A stretch of DNA of 64,000 bases from Acidihalobacter yilgarnensis (GCF_001753245.1 NZ_CP017415.1:958501-1022500), one strand, 5' to 3'. Counted from the first letter of the stretch, positions 28,279-39,633 are shown. The notes: generated by a model not told the origin, from the letters alone. Made by a program: numbers and translations.

Positions 28279-31263
28279 TCAAATAGTCACCCGCAAACGC
28301 TTGGCGCGCTCCTTGAAGGCACGCTCTCCACCTTCGAGGATGTCGCACACGTGCTGCCGGATGAGCGGGTTTTCGAGACTCCCGCTCTCATACGTAATGA
28401 GCGGTAACTGACCGGGCCTGTGCGGTCCGCACTGTGCCACGATCACCTGATCCGCATCGGTGTTCACCACCAAGTTGGCGTTATGCGTCACGATCACGAT
28501 CTGGCGCCGCTTCTTGGCGTCGCGGAAGCGATGCACTAACTCTTGATAGATGGATTGAGGGTCCAAGTTCTCTTCAGGCTGATCGATGATCAGTGGTCGG
28601 TCATCTTCCGCATCTATCGCCAAGTACAGCAGAAGCAAGACGATGCCGCGCGTGCCAGGTGACAACTGTTCGATATCTACGCCGTCATACTGCAAGCCGT
28701 AGCCGACAGTGATGTGATCGGTGCTGTACAGCCAGTCCGAAATGTTGCGTGCCCATGCGCGGAACTCGGTGTTCTCCGGCATGTGGGTCCGTAGCGCCGC
28801 CTCATTGGCCTTGACGAAATTGAGCAAGGCTGTAGCGGCTTGCGCAGCGTCACCGGTTGCCCATTCCGCCATCAGCCCGGCGCGCGCCGCCCGTAGCAAC
28901 TCACCGCGCCCCTTGAACGGGCCGTTGGTCCGAAGATCCAACAGAGCTTCACCCTTGGCGGCCCAGAGCGCAAGGTCCACATTTCGACGCACCGAGAACG
29001 ACAATTTCGACAAGGAGCCGGCCGCCTCATCGATGCGTTCCTTGATGGGCGCGTAGAGATCCGCAAGTTCCAGTTCTTCTTCAACGATGGCTTCGAAGAT
29101 GGCGGCATAGGCGCTGCGCCGCGCATCGACCAGAGCGCGGATGCGCTCGTCTGCACCTTGAGTGCGCTCGATCTGCTGGAGCACCTTGGTCAGCGCGGCC
29201 TCGGCTTTGGTGATCTTGTCCGAGACGGTGGTGAAGCGTTTGACGTTTTGCGCGTCGACACCGACCAGCGTGCTCAGGCGAGCGAGCTCCCGCTCAAGAA
29301 GCGAGAGCGATTCATCCGCGAGGTTGGCGTCCGCGGGGATCAGCGCGACGGCCGGATCGGGAGTAGCCTGAGGCACAGGATCGGTTTTCGCGGAGCCTTG
29401 CAGCGCGGCCACAGACAGGTTGGCCTGTTCGATGCGCTCGGTCAGCAACTTGTCAACCGGGCCGGCGTAGTCGAGCCTGAACGCTTCCCAATCGGTGGCA
29501 CTGAGGCCGGCATGCTCACGCTCTTGCTTCAGGTCGGCGAGCAGAGAGGACGCCTGACGGGTGCGGAAGTCGCGAACGTCGTTTTGCAAGTGAAGCAGAG
29601 CCTGGTGTCGCCGCTTGGCTTGATCTACCAGTTGTCGCTTCGCATCGACCGCCCGCGAAACCTGTTCATGGCGCCTCGCGCGCTCTTCGTTGCCCTTGGC
29701 AACCAGAGACTTGCGGTCGGTCTTGTCCTTATCGATTGCACGCTTCTTCTCGTCCCGGTCCTTCTCGAGCGCCTTGATGCCGTCCTTCTTGACACGTTCG
29801 TCGGTGAGGTCTGCGGACGCCCTGGTCAAAGCCTGTTGCTGGCGTTTTCGCTTCAGGCGCGATGTTTCCAGACGAAGGCCAAGTAACTCCTGGAAGGAGT
29901 CGGCGCCTTGACGTTCGTTGAGCGGGTGCGCATTGAAGATCACACGCTCGATCTCCGTGACCAACGCATCGTTCAAGCCTTCCGCCGAGCAGAGCTGGTC
30001 GACGAACTGCTGCGACAGATACTGGACATACGGGCTGGCCAGGAGGTCCTCCATGTCAGTCTTGGCGAGGTCGTTGCCGGTTGTTTCGCCAGACGCCCAT
30101 TGCAGTTCGGCTTTACTGTCACCGAGGTGTTGTTTCGCGCGCAGGATGAAGGAGCGCTCGTTCAAGTGAGGGGAGAGCGCAAGACCGCCGGCCGCAATCA
30201 GATCGGCCAAGGCGGTCTTTCCCGAGCCCCGCGCGCCGATCACGGCAACCAGTCCCGCGTTCAGTTCAACGGTACCGTTCGCGATCCAGGGCGCGTTCGT
30301 CACAGTCAGCGAGTTGATGGTGTGGCTGTCCAATGCGCCGCGCGGTGGCTCTGTGCCGATGAAAACACGTTCTTCGGGTTCGATGCAGGCTTGGCGCAGC
30401 GAGTCGAACATCAGGTCGCCCTTGATCCAGCAGCGGCGGTCGCCGTCAGGCTGCCCGGCCTTGGCGAGCGAATGGGCGTCCGACCCGTGCAGGCAAGGCT
30501 TGCATCCGTTGTACTGCCTTTCGAGTTCTTCGACGGTGGCCGATTCCTTGCCCAGCCAGAAGCGCACTTGCTTGGGATTGGCGCTGAAGATGATGTGGGC
30601 AAGGCCCTCGACGTTCTTGCGCTGCGCCGCGAACGAGGCGGTGGCGTCCCGCAGACCTGAGGTGCCGTCTTTCTCTCCGCCGGCGACGGCGATTAGGGTG
30701 TTCTTCTTGATCCACTCGTTTTTTGACCATGCCTGCTTGAGCTGGTCGAAGTTCACTTTGAACTGATTGGCACCTTCGGACCGGGCCGCGTCGTCGTCTG
30801 TCAGATCTGGTTTATGGGCGCGGCCCAGGCGGATGAGGTCGCTGCGTTGGCAGCGGTAGAACTCGCCCAGGTAGGAGAACTCGAACTCCAGCAGGAAGCG
30901 CTTTATCCGATCAACGTGGTCGGCATCATGCGGCGAGAAGAGCAGGTGGATGTTGACCGCCGATGCCTTCGCGGTTTCGATGCCCAGTCGCAACTCGACG
31001 TTGGGGAATATCAAACCCACACCAGACAAACGCTCGCGGCGTTTTTCGTCGACGACCTGCTCGTAGCGTTCAATGCCGAAGTAGTCGGTGATACCCATCG
31101 CGCGAATCGGCGGATTCGACGCTTCGATGGCATCCAGGAACGCTGCCCAAGGATCTGGACCAGCGTACTGGTCGTTCAGGGCTGTGCCGGGCGTGTGGAT
31201 GTGAGGGTCCCAGCGATGCCAGGTCGAGCCTCGTTCGCTTTGCACATCGAATGGTGTTTTCAT
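28279..31263 (-). CDS. PHP-domain/SMC-like ATPase, TrlF-like
   Basis: A 994-residue protein in two parts. The N-terminal PHP-type phosphoesterase domain carries DPHIHTPG (HIH at 21-23), MGITDYFGIE (about 56-65) and HGSDAHS (259-265), which can bind two or three metals. It is followed by an SMC/RecN-like ABC ATPase: Walker A GARGSGKT (343-350), a long coiled coil at about 470-650 and again near 800, signature LSPGTRG (about 867), Walker B PLIIDQPEENLDP (from about 889) and VTHNAN. This matches what databases call the TrlF-family AAA-like ATPase. Such proteins occur sporadically in genomic islands and are suspected of anti-phage or anti-plasmid activity. That role is inference. No partner gene lies alongside. 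Confidence 0.75.
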   Translation of the reverse strand: MKTPFDVQSERGSTWHRWDPHIHTPGTALNDQYAGPDPWAAFLDAIEASNPPIRAMGITDYFGIERYEQVVDEKRRERLSGVGLIFPNVELRLGIETAKASAVNIHLLFSPHDADHVDRIKRFLLEFEFSYLGEFYRCQRSDLIRLGRAHKPDLTDDDAARSEGANQFKVNFDQLKQAWSKNEWIKKNTLIAVAGGEKDGTSGLRDATASFAAQRKNVEGLAHIIFSANPKQVRFWLGKESATVEELERQYNGCKPCLHGSDAHSLAKAGQPDGDRRCWIKGDLMFDSLRQACIEPEERVFIGTEPPRGALDSHTINSLTVTNAPWIANGTVELNAGLVAVIGARGSGKTALADLIAAGGLALSPHLNERSFILRAKQHLGDSKAELQWASGETTGNDLAKTDMEDLLASPYVQYLSQQFVDQLCSAEGLNDALVTEIERVIFNAHPLNERQGADSFQELLGLRLETSRLKRKRQQQALTRASADLTDERVKKDGIKALEKDRDEKKRAIDKDKTDRKSLVAKGNEERARRHEQVSRAVDAKRQLVDQAKRRHQALLHLQNDVRDFRTRQASSLLADLKQEREHAGLSATDWEAFRLDYAGPVDKLLTERIEQANLSVAALQGSAKTDPVPQATPDPAVALIPADANLADESLSLLERELARLSTLVGVDAQNVKRFTTVSDKITKAEAALTKVLQQIERTQGADERIRALVDARRSAYAAIFEAIVEEELELADLYAPIKERIDEAAGSLSKLSFSVRRNVDLALWAAKGEALLDLRTNGPFKGRGELLRAARAGLMAEWATGDAAQAATALLNFVKANEAALRTHMPENTEFRAWARNISDWLYSTDHITVGYGLQYDGVDIEQLSPGTRGIVLLLLYLAIDAEDDRPLIIDQPEENLDPQSIYQELVHRFRDAKKRRQIVIVTHNANLVVNTDADQVIVAQCGPHRPGQLPLITYESGSLENPLIRQHVCDILEGGERAFKERAKRLRVTI

Positions 31264-31467
31264 CTGCGCCAGGGGGTTAGGGTTCAGCTCATCATTTTGC
31301 AGGTTGCATCGAGTCGATTCAAAAAAACTGAATTCGAAGGTCGGAGCTTACTACGAGCGCAAAATCAAGTGTCCGCTTTTGGCCGATTTGAGACATACCC
31401 GTTGCTCCGTATCTTACCTTCGATGACATGGCTGAATTGTCATTGTCTTGTCCGCTGATCACGCTTA
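31264..31467. other. Gap between TrlF-like gene and hypE
   Basis: About 200 A/T-richer bases upstream of the leftward ATPase gene and downstream of hypE. It should hold the ATPase promoter and the end of the hydrogenase transcript. The stretch near 31370 (GTCCGCTTTTGGCCG) resembles sequence near 53943 beside the IS30 element (GTCCGCTTGTGGCCG), which could mark old recombination edges. No terminator hairpin with a T-run was found. Confidence 0.35.
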
Positions 31468-32478
31468 TCAACAGATACGCGGCAATGGGTCGTCTTCCAG
31501 TTCTTCCAGTACGCGTTCGCCGCCGAGCGGGGTGCGCAGGATGACGCGGGCGCGGGTCTGGGCTTTGTTCAGGTTGCCGATCAGCGCGGCCTCAGTGCCG
31601 CTGGGCAGCTCGCGCCAGGCGGCGAGGGCTGTCTCGGCTGTTTCGGGTGCGACGACCGCGACCACGCGGCCTTCGCAGGCGAGGTAGAGCGGATCGTAGC
31701 CGAGCATTTCGCAGACCGCGCGTACCGGTTCGCGCACCGGGATCTGCGCCTCATTGAGGTGCAGGTTCAGGCCGCTGGCGCGCACGATTTCGTTGGCGAC
31801 GGTGGCGAGTCCGCCGCGCGTGGGATCGCGCATGAAGCGCAGGCCGTCGATGCCGAGCAGGGTCTCGGTCAGCGGCAGCACGCTGGCGGCGTCGGAGCGT
31901 AGTTCGCCGCGCAGGCCGAACTGCTCACGCGCGAGCATCACCGCCACGCCGTGGTCGCCCACCGGGCCGCTGACCAGCACGCGGTCGCCGGCGCGCACCT
32001 CGCGCAGGCCGAGGCGCCGTCCCGGTGCGCGCACGCCCACGCCGGTGGTGGCGAGATATAGCCCGCCACCCTCGCCGCGAGGCAGTACCTTGGTGTCGCC
32101 CGCAGCCACCACCACGCCGGCCTCCTGCGCCGCGTGCGCGAGGCTCGCCACAATGCGATCGAGGGTGGCGATCTCGAAACCTTCCTCGACGAAGACGTTG
32201 AGTGTGAGATAGCAGGGGCGGGCACCGGCGACCGCGAGGTCGTTGACCGTGCCGTGCACCGCTAGCGCGCCGATGTCGCCGCCCGGAAATTCCAGCGGCT
32301 GCACGGTGAAACCGTCGGTGGTCACGAGCACCTCGCCGGGCGGCAGCGGAATTGCGACCGCGTCGGCGTCCACGTCGAGGTGCGGGTTGGCCAGATGACG
32401 GGCAAACAGTTCTTCGATCAGTTCGCGCATGTAGCGCCCGCCGTTGCCGTGGGCGAGGGAGATGTGGGTATCCTGCAT
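31468..32478 (-). CDS. hypE: Hydrogenase maturation factor HypE
   Basis: HypE dehydrates the carbamoyl group delivered by HypF to a thiocyanate on its C-terminal cysteine, source of the CN ligands of the NiFe centre. The 336-residue protein belongs to the PurM/AIR synthase fold (HGNGGRYMRELIEELF, VTTDGFTVQPLEFPGGDIGALAVHG, ATGD-type AAGDTKVLPRG, MRDPTRGGLATVANE). It ends in the required PRIC, so the acceptor cysteine is the last residue. It is the final gene of the leftward hydrogenase run, 75 bases after hypF. Confidence 0.95.
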   Translation of the reverse strand: MQDTHISLAHGNGGRYMRELIEELFARHLANPHLDVDADAVAIPLPPGEVLVTTDGFTVQPLEFPGGDIGALAVHGTVNDLAVAGARPCYLTLNVFVEEGFEIATLDRIVASLAHAAQEAGVVVAAGDTKVLPRGEGGGLYLATTGVGVRAPGRRLGLREVRAGDRVLVSGPVGDHGVAVMLAREQFGLRGELRSDAASVLPLTETLLGIDGLRFMRDPTRGGLATVANEIVRASGLNLHLNEAQIPVREPVRAVCEMLGYDPLYLACEGRVVAVVAPETAETALAAWRELPSGTEAALIGNLNKAQTRARVILRTPLGGERVLEELEDDPLPRIC

Positions 32479-32553
32479 GGCGCTGTGTCCCTTCGTTCGG
32501 TTGCGCGGAATTTGCGGTAACGCAATGTTTTGAAGATTGAAAATCTCGGATAT

Positions 32554-34821
32554 TCAAGGGGAATTCGAGACCGTTGCCGCGTACTCGATCACCTGCCCGA
32601 AGCTCAGGCCGGCGTCGTTGGAGGGGACACATTCGCCGAGGTGCGCGGCGAAGCCTTCCGTGGCGAGCAGGATCAGCGCGCGCTCAGCGAGCAGGCGGTT
32701 CTGGAACACGCCGCCGGTCAGCGCGATGGCATCGATTTGTTGCCGTTCGCGCAGGACAAGCGCTTGGGCGAGGATGGCCCGGGCCAGGCTTTCGTGCACG
32801 CAGGCCGCCTTGTCGGCAGGCACGCGTGCGGGGTCGTCGAGCAGGGGCAGTAGCGGCGCCCAGTCAGTGATCCACAGACCGTCGTCGTCCTGTGCCAGCG
32901 GCAGTGTGACGGCCTCGACCGTTCCGGCCTGGGCCGCCGCGAGGGCTTCCAGGTACATCGGGCCTTGGCCTTCGAAGCTTGCCTCGCGGACCAGCCCGAG
33001 CAGCGCGGCGGCGGCGTCGAAGACGCGTCCGGCGGCACTGCTGCGGTGGCAGTTGAGGTCGTGCTCCCAGGCGCCGCGCAGGAGCGCGACATCGCCTGCT
33101 GCCATCTCACCGCCGAACGACCACGGCAAGCCCACCTCCCAGCACAGGGCGGCGGCGCTGCGCCAGGGTTCGCGCCCGGCGCGCCCGGCGCCCGGCAGGC
33201 GGAAGGGGCGCAGGCTGCCTACGCGCCGCCATCGGCCCGGTGCACCGTACAGCGTTTCGCCGCCCCACAGCGTGCCGTCGGGACCGAGGCCGACACCGTC
33301 CCAGGCGAAGGTCAGCCAGCGGCCGTAGGCGGGATGTTCGCCGGCCACGGCGGAGGCGTGGGCGTGGTGATGCCAGATGCGGTACATCGGCAGCGCCTGG
33401 GCGGCGGCCCAGCGCGTGCTCGCATAGTCCGGGTGCGCGTCGCAGATCACGGCCTCGGCGCGCACGCCGTAGAGTCGCTGCAGGTCGTCGATGGTGCGCG
33501 TGAAGAGGTCGCGGGCGCGCGGGCTGTCGAGGTCGCCCAGATGCGGCGAGACGACGACGCGGTTCTCCCAAGCCAGCGCGACGGTGTTCTTCAGGTGGCC
33601 ACCCACGGCGAGCAGCGGATGCGCCAGCGGTTGCGGCAGATCGAGTTCGAGCGGGGCCAATCCACGGCCGAGGCGCAGCGGACGTGGACGCCCGTCGACG
33701 ACGCGTAGCACGGAATCGTCGGCCGGACGCTCAATGAGGCGGTTGTGGTGCAGAAAGGCATCGGCCACGCCCGCGAGCCGGCTTTCGGCCTCGGTCTCGT
33801 CGGTGAGGACCGGCTCGCCGCTGAGGTTGGCAGAGGTGGCGACCAGCGGCCCGCCGAAGTCCGTCGCAAGCAGGTGATGGAGCGGGCTATAGGGCAGCAG
33901 CACGCCGAGTTCGTCCAGGCCGGGACAGAGGGAGGGCGCGAGATCGTGCCCGGTGCGCAGCGGCACGAGCACGATGGGCCGCTCGGCCGCGCGCAACGCT
34001 GCCTCGTGCGCGGGAGAGAGTGCGGCGGCGCGGTGCAGGTCGCGCAGGTCCTCGGCGAAGAGAACAGCCAACGGCTTGTGCGGGCGCAGCTTGCGCGAGC
34101 GCAGCCGGGCGACGGCGACCTCGCTGCGCGCGTCGCACAGCAGGTGGTAGCCGCCGATGCCCTTGACCGCGACGGTCGCGTCGGCATGCAGCATGCCGAC
34201 GGCGGCGGCCAGCGCAGCTTCGTTGCCCATGATGCGTTCGCCGCCAACGACGTATTCCAGTCGCGGCCCGCATGTCGGGCAGGCCACCGGTTCTGCGTGG
34301 AAACGGCGGTCGAGTGGGTCCTCGTACTCGCGGCGGCAGTCGGGACACAGCGCGAAGCCTGCCATGGTGGTGGCCGCGCGGTCGTAAGGCAGGGCGCGGA
34401 TCAGTGTGTAGCGTGGCCCGCATTGGGTGCAGTTGATGAAGGGGTAGCGGTAGCGCCGGTTGCCCGGATCGGCGAATTCGGTAAGACAGTCGGGGCAGGT
34501 GAAGTAATCCGGCGGGACGTGGTTGCGCGGGGCCTCGCCGGCGCGGCTGGGCAGGATGCGGAAGCCGCCGTCGGTATCATCAACCGGGCCTGGAGTGCCG
34601 CGTTCGAGCAGTAGCGGGCAAGCGATGGCCGGCGCCTCGGCCATCAGCGCTTCGGCGAAGGCCGCCAGCGCGACGTCGTCGCCGTGGGCCTCGATCTCCA
34701 CCACGCCGGCACCGTTGCGCACCGAGCCGGCAAGGCCGAGGCGGTGCGCGAGGCGGTAGACGAAGGGGCGGAACCCGACACCCTGTACGCGCCCGCCGAT
34801 GACGAAGCGCTGCGAGTCCAT
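32554..34821 (-). CDS. hypF: Carbamoyltransferase HypF
   Basis: HypF activates carbamoyl phosphate and passes the carbamoyl group to HypE for CN ligand synthesis. The 755-residue protein shows the full domain order: acylphosphatase (about 5-90, GRVQGVGFRPFVYRLA), two zinc fingers (CPDC with CTQC, then CPDC with CPTC), YrdC-like domain (AVKGIGGYHLLCDA, LRPHKPLAV, TSANLSGEP) and a Kae1/TobZ-like C-terminal domain (WHHHAHASAVAGEH, ALTGGVFQNRLL). Its ATG directly follows the hypD stop region, so translation is probably coupled. Confidence 0.95.
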   Translation of the reverse strand: MDSQRFVIGGRVQGVGFRPFVYRLAHRLGLAGSVRNGAGVVEIEAHGDDVALAAFAEALMAEAPAIACPLLLERGTPGPVDDTDGGFRILPSRAGEAPRNHVPPDYFTCPDCLTEFADPGNRRYRYPFINCTQCGPRYTLIRALPYDRAATTMAGFALCPDCRREYEDPLDRRFHAEPVACPTCGPRLEYVVGGERIMGNEAALAAAVGMLHADATVAVKGIGGYHLLCDARSEVAVARLRSRKLRPHKPLAVLFAEDLRDLHRAAALSPAHEAALRAAERPIVLVPLRTGHDLAPSLCPGLDELGVLLPYSPLHHLLATDFGGPLVATSANLSGEPVLTDETEAESRLAGVADAFLHHNRLIERPADDSVLRVVDGRPRPLRLGRGLAPLELDLPQPLAHPLLAVGGHLKNTVALAWENRVVVSPHLGDLDSPRARDLFTRTIDDLQRLYGVRAEAVICDAHPDYASTRWAAAQALPMYRIWHHHAHASAVAGEHPAYGRWLTFAWDGVGLGPDGTLWGGETLYGAPGRWRRVGSLRPFRLPGAGRAGREPWRSAAALCWEVGLPWSFGGEMAAGDVALLRGAWEHDLNCHRSSAAGRVFDAAAALLGLVREASFEGQGPMYLEALAAAQAGTVEAVTLPLAQDDDGLWITDWAPLLPLLDDPARVPADKAACVHESLARAILAQALVLRERQQIDAIALTGGVFQNRLLAERALILLATEGFAAHLGECVPSNDAGLSFGQVIEYAATVSNSP

Positions 34822-35922
34822 TCAGGCGCTCCGCGGCTCGCGCAGCCCCGACGACCACCAGATGCGGCAGGCGCCTTCGTCGGAGACCATGCAGGGGCCG
34901 ATGGGGCTGCGCGGGGTGCAGGCGCGGCCGTAGAGGCGGCACTGGTCCGGGTAAATCTTGCCCAGGACTACGGCCGCGCAATCGCAGCCGGGCGGCATCT
35001 CGCCAGCGCGGCGCCTGGCTCCCTCGGGGGCTGGGAAGACGCGCCGTGCGTCAAGATGCTGCCAAGCTGGGCGCGGGGTGAAGCCGGAATCGGGGATGAT
35101 ACCGATGCCGCGCCAGTTGGCGTCCTCGACCTGCATCACCTCGTTCAGCCAGCGCCGGGCCGTGGGGTTGCCGCCGGGGCGGACCAGCTCGGGGTAGCAG
35201 TTGTCGAGGAAGGGTTTGCCCTCGATGGCCTGGCGCAGCACCGAGTAGGTGGCGGCGAGCAGGCTTTCCGGGGTGAAGCCGGCGATCGCCGCGGGCATGC
35301 GGTGGCGATCGATCACGAAGGACCATTCCTCGGGACCCATCACGGTGGCGACGTGGCCGGGGGCGATCAGCGCGTCGAAGGCTGCCTCGCCAGAATCTAG
35401 CAGCATGGCCACGGCCGGCCAGGTCAGCCGCGCGGCGAGCAAGATCAGCAGGTTGTCCGGCACCCCCTCGGCCAGCATCGCGGCGACCGGGGCGGTGGTG
35501 GTTTCGAAGCCGGCGACGAAGAACACCACCGGTTTGCCGGGCTCGGCGCGGGCGATGGCGGCGGCCTCCTGCGGCGAGGCGATGGCGCGCACGTCCGCAC
35601 CCGCGGCGCGGGCCTGTTCGAGCGAGCGGGGTTCGCCCTTGGGCACGTTGACCGGCACGCGCAGCATGTCGCCGAAGGCGACCAGCACGATATCCTCCTC
35701 CAGGCTCAGGCGGATGGCATCGTACAAATCTTCCTCCGGGCAGACGCAGACCGGGCAGCCAGGGCCGGGAATGATCTCGATGCCGGGCGGCAGCGCGCCG
35801 CGGATGCCGGAGAAGCTGATGCTGCGCTCGTGGCCGCCGCAGACGTTCATCAGCCTGATGGGGCGCGGCAGCGCCAGTTCGCGGATACGGGTCAGCCAGG
35901 TCTGCGCGGTGGTCTGGGTCAT
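34822..35922 (-). CDS. hypD: Hydrogenase maturation factor HypD
   Basis: HypD, a [4Fe-4S] protein, forms the scaffold with HypC on which Fe(CN)2CO is assembled. The 366-residue form begins MTQTTAQTWLTR at 35922. The open frame upstream to 37164 is a GC-rich shadow of the nickel permease. Visible motifs are MNVCGGHERSI, PGPGCPVCVCPEED, GFETTTAPVAA and the C-terminal cysteine set CDCAAVVLGKIYPDQC with GRACTP and GPCMVSDEGAC. The first motif reads CGGHERS where E. coli has CGGHTHA, a visible departure next to the catalytic cysteine. The stop adjoins the hypF start. Confidence 0.95.
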   Translation of the reverse strand: MTQTTAQTWLTRIRELALPRPIRLMNVCGGHERSISFSGIRGALPPGIEIIPGPGCPVCVCPEEDLYDAIRLSLEEDIVLVAFGDMLRVPVNVPKGEPRSLEQARAAGADVRAIASPQEAAAIARAEPGKPVVFFVAGFETTTAPVAAMLAEGVPDNLLILLAARLTWPAVAMLLDSGEAAFDALIAPGHVATVMGPEEWSFVIDRHRMPAAIAGFTPESLLAATYSVLRQAIEGKPFLDNCYPELVRPGGNPTARRWLNEVMQVEDANWRGIGIIPDSGFTPRPAWQHLDARRVFPAPEGARRRAGEMPPGCDCAAVVLGKIYPDQCRLYGRACTPRSPIGPCMVSDEGACRIWWSSGLREPRSA

Positions 35923-35935
35923 GGGCGCTCCGCGC

Positions 35936-36166
35936 TCAGGCCTCGGAGCTGTCGATGATCTGGTCGAGCAGTTCCCAGGTCGAGCGCGCCTCCTCGGCGG
36001 TGAGTTTCTGTAGGGCATAGCCGACGTGGACCATGACGTGATCGCCGACGGCGACGGTCTCGTCCTGCAGCATGAACAGGCTGACGTCGCGTTCCACGCC
36101 CTTGGCCTCGCAGCGTGCGTTATAGCCGTTGATTTCGACGATCTGCATGGGAATGCCGAGGCACAT
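35936..36166 (-). CDS. hypC: Hydrogenase maturation chaperone HypC
   Basis: HypC binds HypD and the hydrogenase large-subunit precursor to deliver the Fe(CN)2CO unit. The 76-residue protein begins MCLGIPMQIVEI, with the essential Cys2, and has the beta-barrel features of the family (VGDHVMVHVGYALQKLT). ATG 36166 has an upstream GGAG; a longer frame would lose the N-terminal Met-Cys. It lies 13 bases before hypD. A second member of the family (43116-43442) is the dedicated HoxL paralogue. Confidence 0.94.
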   Translation of the reverse strand: MCLGIPMQIVEINGYNARCEAKGVERDVSLFMLQDETVAVGDHVMVHVGYALQKLTAEEARSTWELLDQIIDSSEA

Positions 36167-36185
36167 GGCGGAATCTCCTTGGGTG

Positions 36186-37238
36186 TCAGTCGCCGTCGGC
36201 CGCGAGTGCGGTGCGCGGGGCGACGCGCAGACGGTAGTGCGCGAAGGCGAGCGCCCAGACCGCGAGCATGGCGGCGACGACGGCAAGGCCCAGGGTGCCG
36301 AAATCGAGGTTCAGCAGCCAGCGCGGGGCGACGCCGCGGCCGAGGTGCGGGGCGAGGAGCTGCAGCCATTCCAGCGTGCCGATGAGCAGCGCCGTGCCCA
36401 CCGCCATGGCGGTGATCAGGGTGTTGAAGTAAAGCCGGCGCACCGCGTCGGACAGCGCCCAGTGGTAGGCGCGCAGCATGATCAGGCCGTCCAGCGAGTC
36501 CATCAGCGTCATGCCTGCGGTGAACAGGAAGGGGAAGATCATGATACCCCACAGCGGCATGCCGGCATGCGTGGCCAGGGTGGCGGACAGGCCGAGAATG
36601 GCGACCTCGGTGGCAGTGTCGAAACCGAGACCGAACAGCACGCCCAGCGGGTACATCTTCCAACTGCGGTCGATGCGCCGGTTGAGGAAGCGGAAGCCGC
36701 GCGCGAACAGACCGCGGCGGTCGAGCAGGTCCTCGATCTCCTCCTCGCGCAGCGGGCCGGCGTCGCCGCGGCGGTGCGCCCGACAGCGCCGAAGCAGGGG
36801 CAGCAGCACGGCGAGGTTGAGCAGGCCGATCAGGGTGAGGAAGGCGGCGGAGACGCCGGTGCCGAACAGGCTGCCGAAGTGCTTCAACATGCCGAAATCG
36901 CCTTCCGCGCCGCGCGCGCCGAGCGCGATGGCGGCGGACAGCGCGACCACCACGCTGGAATGGCCGAGGGCGAAGAAGAAACCCACCGCCACCGGGCGCC
37001 GGCCTTCCTGGCGCAGCTTGCGGGTGACGTTGTCGATGGCGGCAATGTGATCCACGTCGAAGGCGTGACGCGCGCCGAAGATCCAGGCCAGGCCGGCCAG
37101 AGCGTGGATCCCGGGCTGCACCGCGGCCAGTTCGAAGGCGCCGAGCCAGGTCAGCAGGTTGCACGCCGCGAGCACGGCCAGCAGCGCGGCCAGCGGGCGT
37201 CGCGGAATGCCGTGCAGGGCCTGGCCGATCAGCTTCAT
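36186..37238 (-). CDS. hoxN: NiCoT-family nickel/cobalt permease
   Basis: A 350-residue integral membrane protein of the NiCoT family, which imports Ni2+ with high affinity for hydrogenase assembly. It contains the signature RHAFDVDHIAAIDNVTR (HX4DH) in an early helix, plus GHSSVV, LGFDTATEVA and MTLMDSLDGLIM, the other conserved motifs of the family, and about eight hydrophobic helices. A cytoplasmic loop near 150-190 is rich in Arg/Glu. Placement between hoxA and hypC ties it to hydrogenase nickel supply. The symbol is used by analogy with Cupriavidus; substrate choice between Ni and Co is inferred from context. Confidence 0.9.
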   Translation of the reverse strand: MKLIGQALHGIPRRPLAALLAVLAACNLLTWLGAFELAAVQPGIHALAGLAWIFGARHAFDVDHIAAIDNVTRKLRQEGRRPVAVGFFFALGHSSVVVALSAAIALGARGAEGDFGMLKHFGSLFGTGVSAAFLTLIGLLNLAVLLPLLRRCRAHRRGDAGPLREEEIEDLLDRRGLFARGFRFLNRRIDRSWKMYPLGVLFGLGFDTATEVAILGLSATLATHAGMPLWGIMIFPFLFTAGMTLMDSLDGLIMLRAYHWALSDAVRRLYFNTLITAMAVGTALLIGTLEWLQLLAPHLGRGVAPRWLLNLDFGTLGLAVVAAMLAVWALAFAHYRLRVAPRTALAADGD

Positions 37239-37260
37239 GCGTTCGTCTCTCTCATCCTTG

Positions 37261-38729
<1,469 letters not shown>

Positions 38730-38730
<1 letters not shown>

Positions 38731-39632
38731 CAGGCGAGCGCGTCCCTGAGCGCGGCCGCCTCGGCTTCGAGGGCGGCGAGCCGGCCGCGCAGCGTCGCCG
38801 CGCGTTCGGCCTCGATCCAGGCCAGCCAGGCGTCCATGCCCTCGCCGCTGCGCGCCGAGAGTTGCAGGATCTCGATTCCGGGATTGACCCGCCGCACATA
38901 TTCCACGCAACGCTCGACGTCGAAGTCGACGTAGGGCAGCAGGTCGGTCTTGTTCAGCACCATGAGGTCGGCGGCGTGGAACATGTCCGGGTACTTGAGC
39001 GGCTTGTCCTCGCCCTCGGTGGCGGACAGGATCACCACCTTGTGCGCCTCGCCCAGGTCGAAACCGGCCGGGCACACCAGATTGCCGACGTTCTCGATGA
39101 ACAGCACGCCCTGCGCCGCCGCGTCGAGGTGGTCGAGCGCGTGGCCGACCATGTGCGCGTCGAGGTGGCAGCCCTTGCCGGTATTGACCTGGATCGCCGG
39201 GGCGCCGGTGGCGCGGATGCGGTCGGCGTCGTTGCTGGTCTGCTGGTCGCCCTCGATCACGCCCAGCGGGAAACGGCCCTGCAGGCGCTTGAGGGTCTCC
39301 ACCAGCAGCGTGGTCTTGCCGGAGCCGGGGCTGGAGACGAGGTTCAGCGCCAGGATGCCCTGGGCGGCGAATCGCGCACGGTTGGCCGCCGCGTACTCGT
39401 CGTTCTTGCTCAGGATGTCGCGCTCGATCTGCACCATGCGCGATTGGCTGAGGCCGGGTGCGTGGGCGTGCGCAGGGCCGCGGCCGTAGTGCAGATGGCC
39501 GTCGCCGGCATGGGCATGCTCATGATTATGATCGTGGGTATGTTCGTGGTCGTGCTCATGCCCGTGATCGTGGGTATGGGCCTTTCCTTCCAGCTTGGCT
39601 TCGCCTTCGCCGCAACCGCATACGGTACACAT
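38730..39632 (-). CDS. hypB: Nickel-handling GTPase HypB
   Basis: HypB is the GTPase that, with HypA, inserts nickel into the hydrogenase large subunit. The 300-residue protein starts with the high-affinity site [11 protein letters not shown] histidine-rich stretch at about 18-60, made of HDHGHEH- and HEHAH-type repeats, can store or buffer nickel. The GTPase domain then runs [39 protein letters not shown] and [12 protein letters not shown]. The combination of N-terminal CxxCGC and a long His tract indicates both delivery and storage roles. It precedes hoxA and follows hypA by one base. Confidence 0.95.
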
Positions 39633-39633
39633 G

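Noticed and set aside
35923-37164. N-terminal extension of HypD to 780 residues
   Set aside because: The extra part is Arg/Ala-rich and reads out of frame through hypC and the permease; HypD starts cleanly at 35922.
39500-39590. Repeat-like CATGATCGTGG units as a DNA repeat or CRISPR
   Set aside because: They encode the histidine-rich part of HypB and have no spacers.
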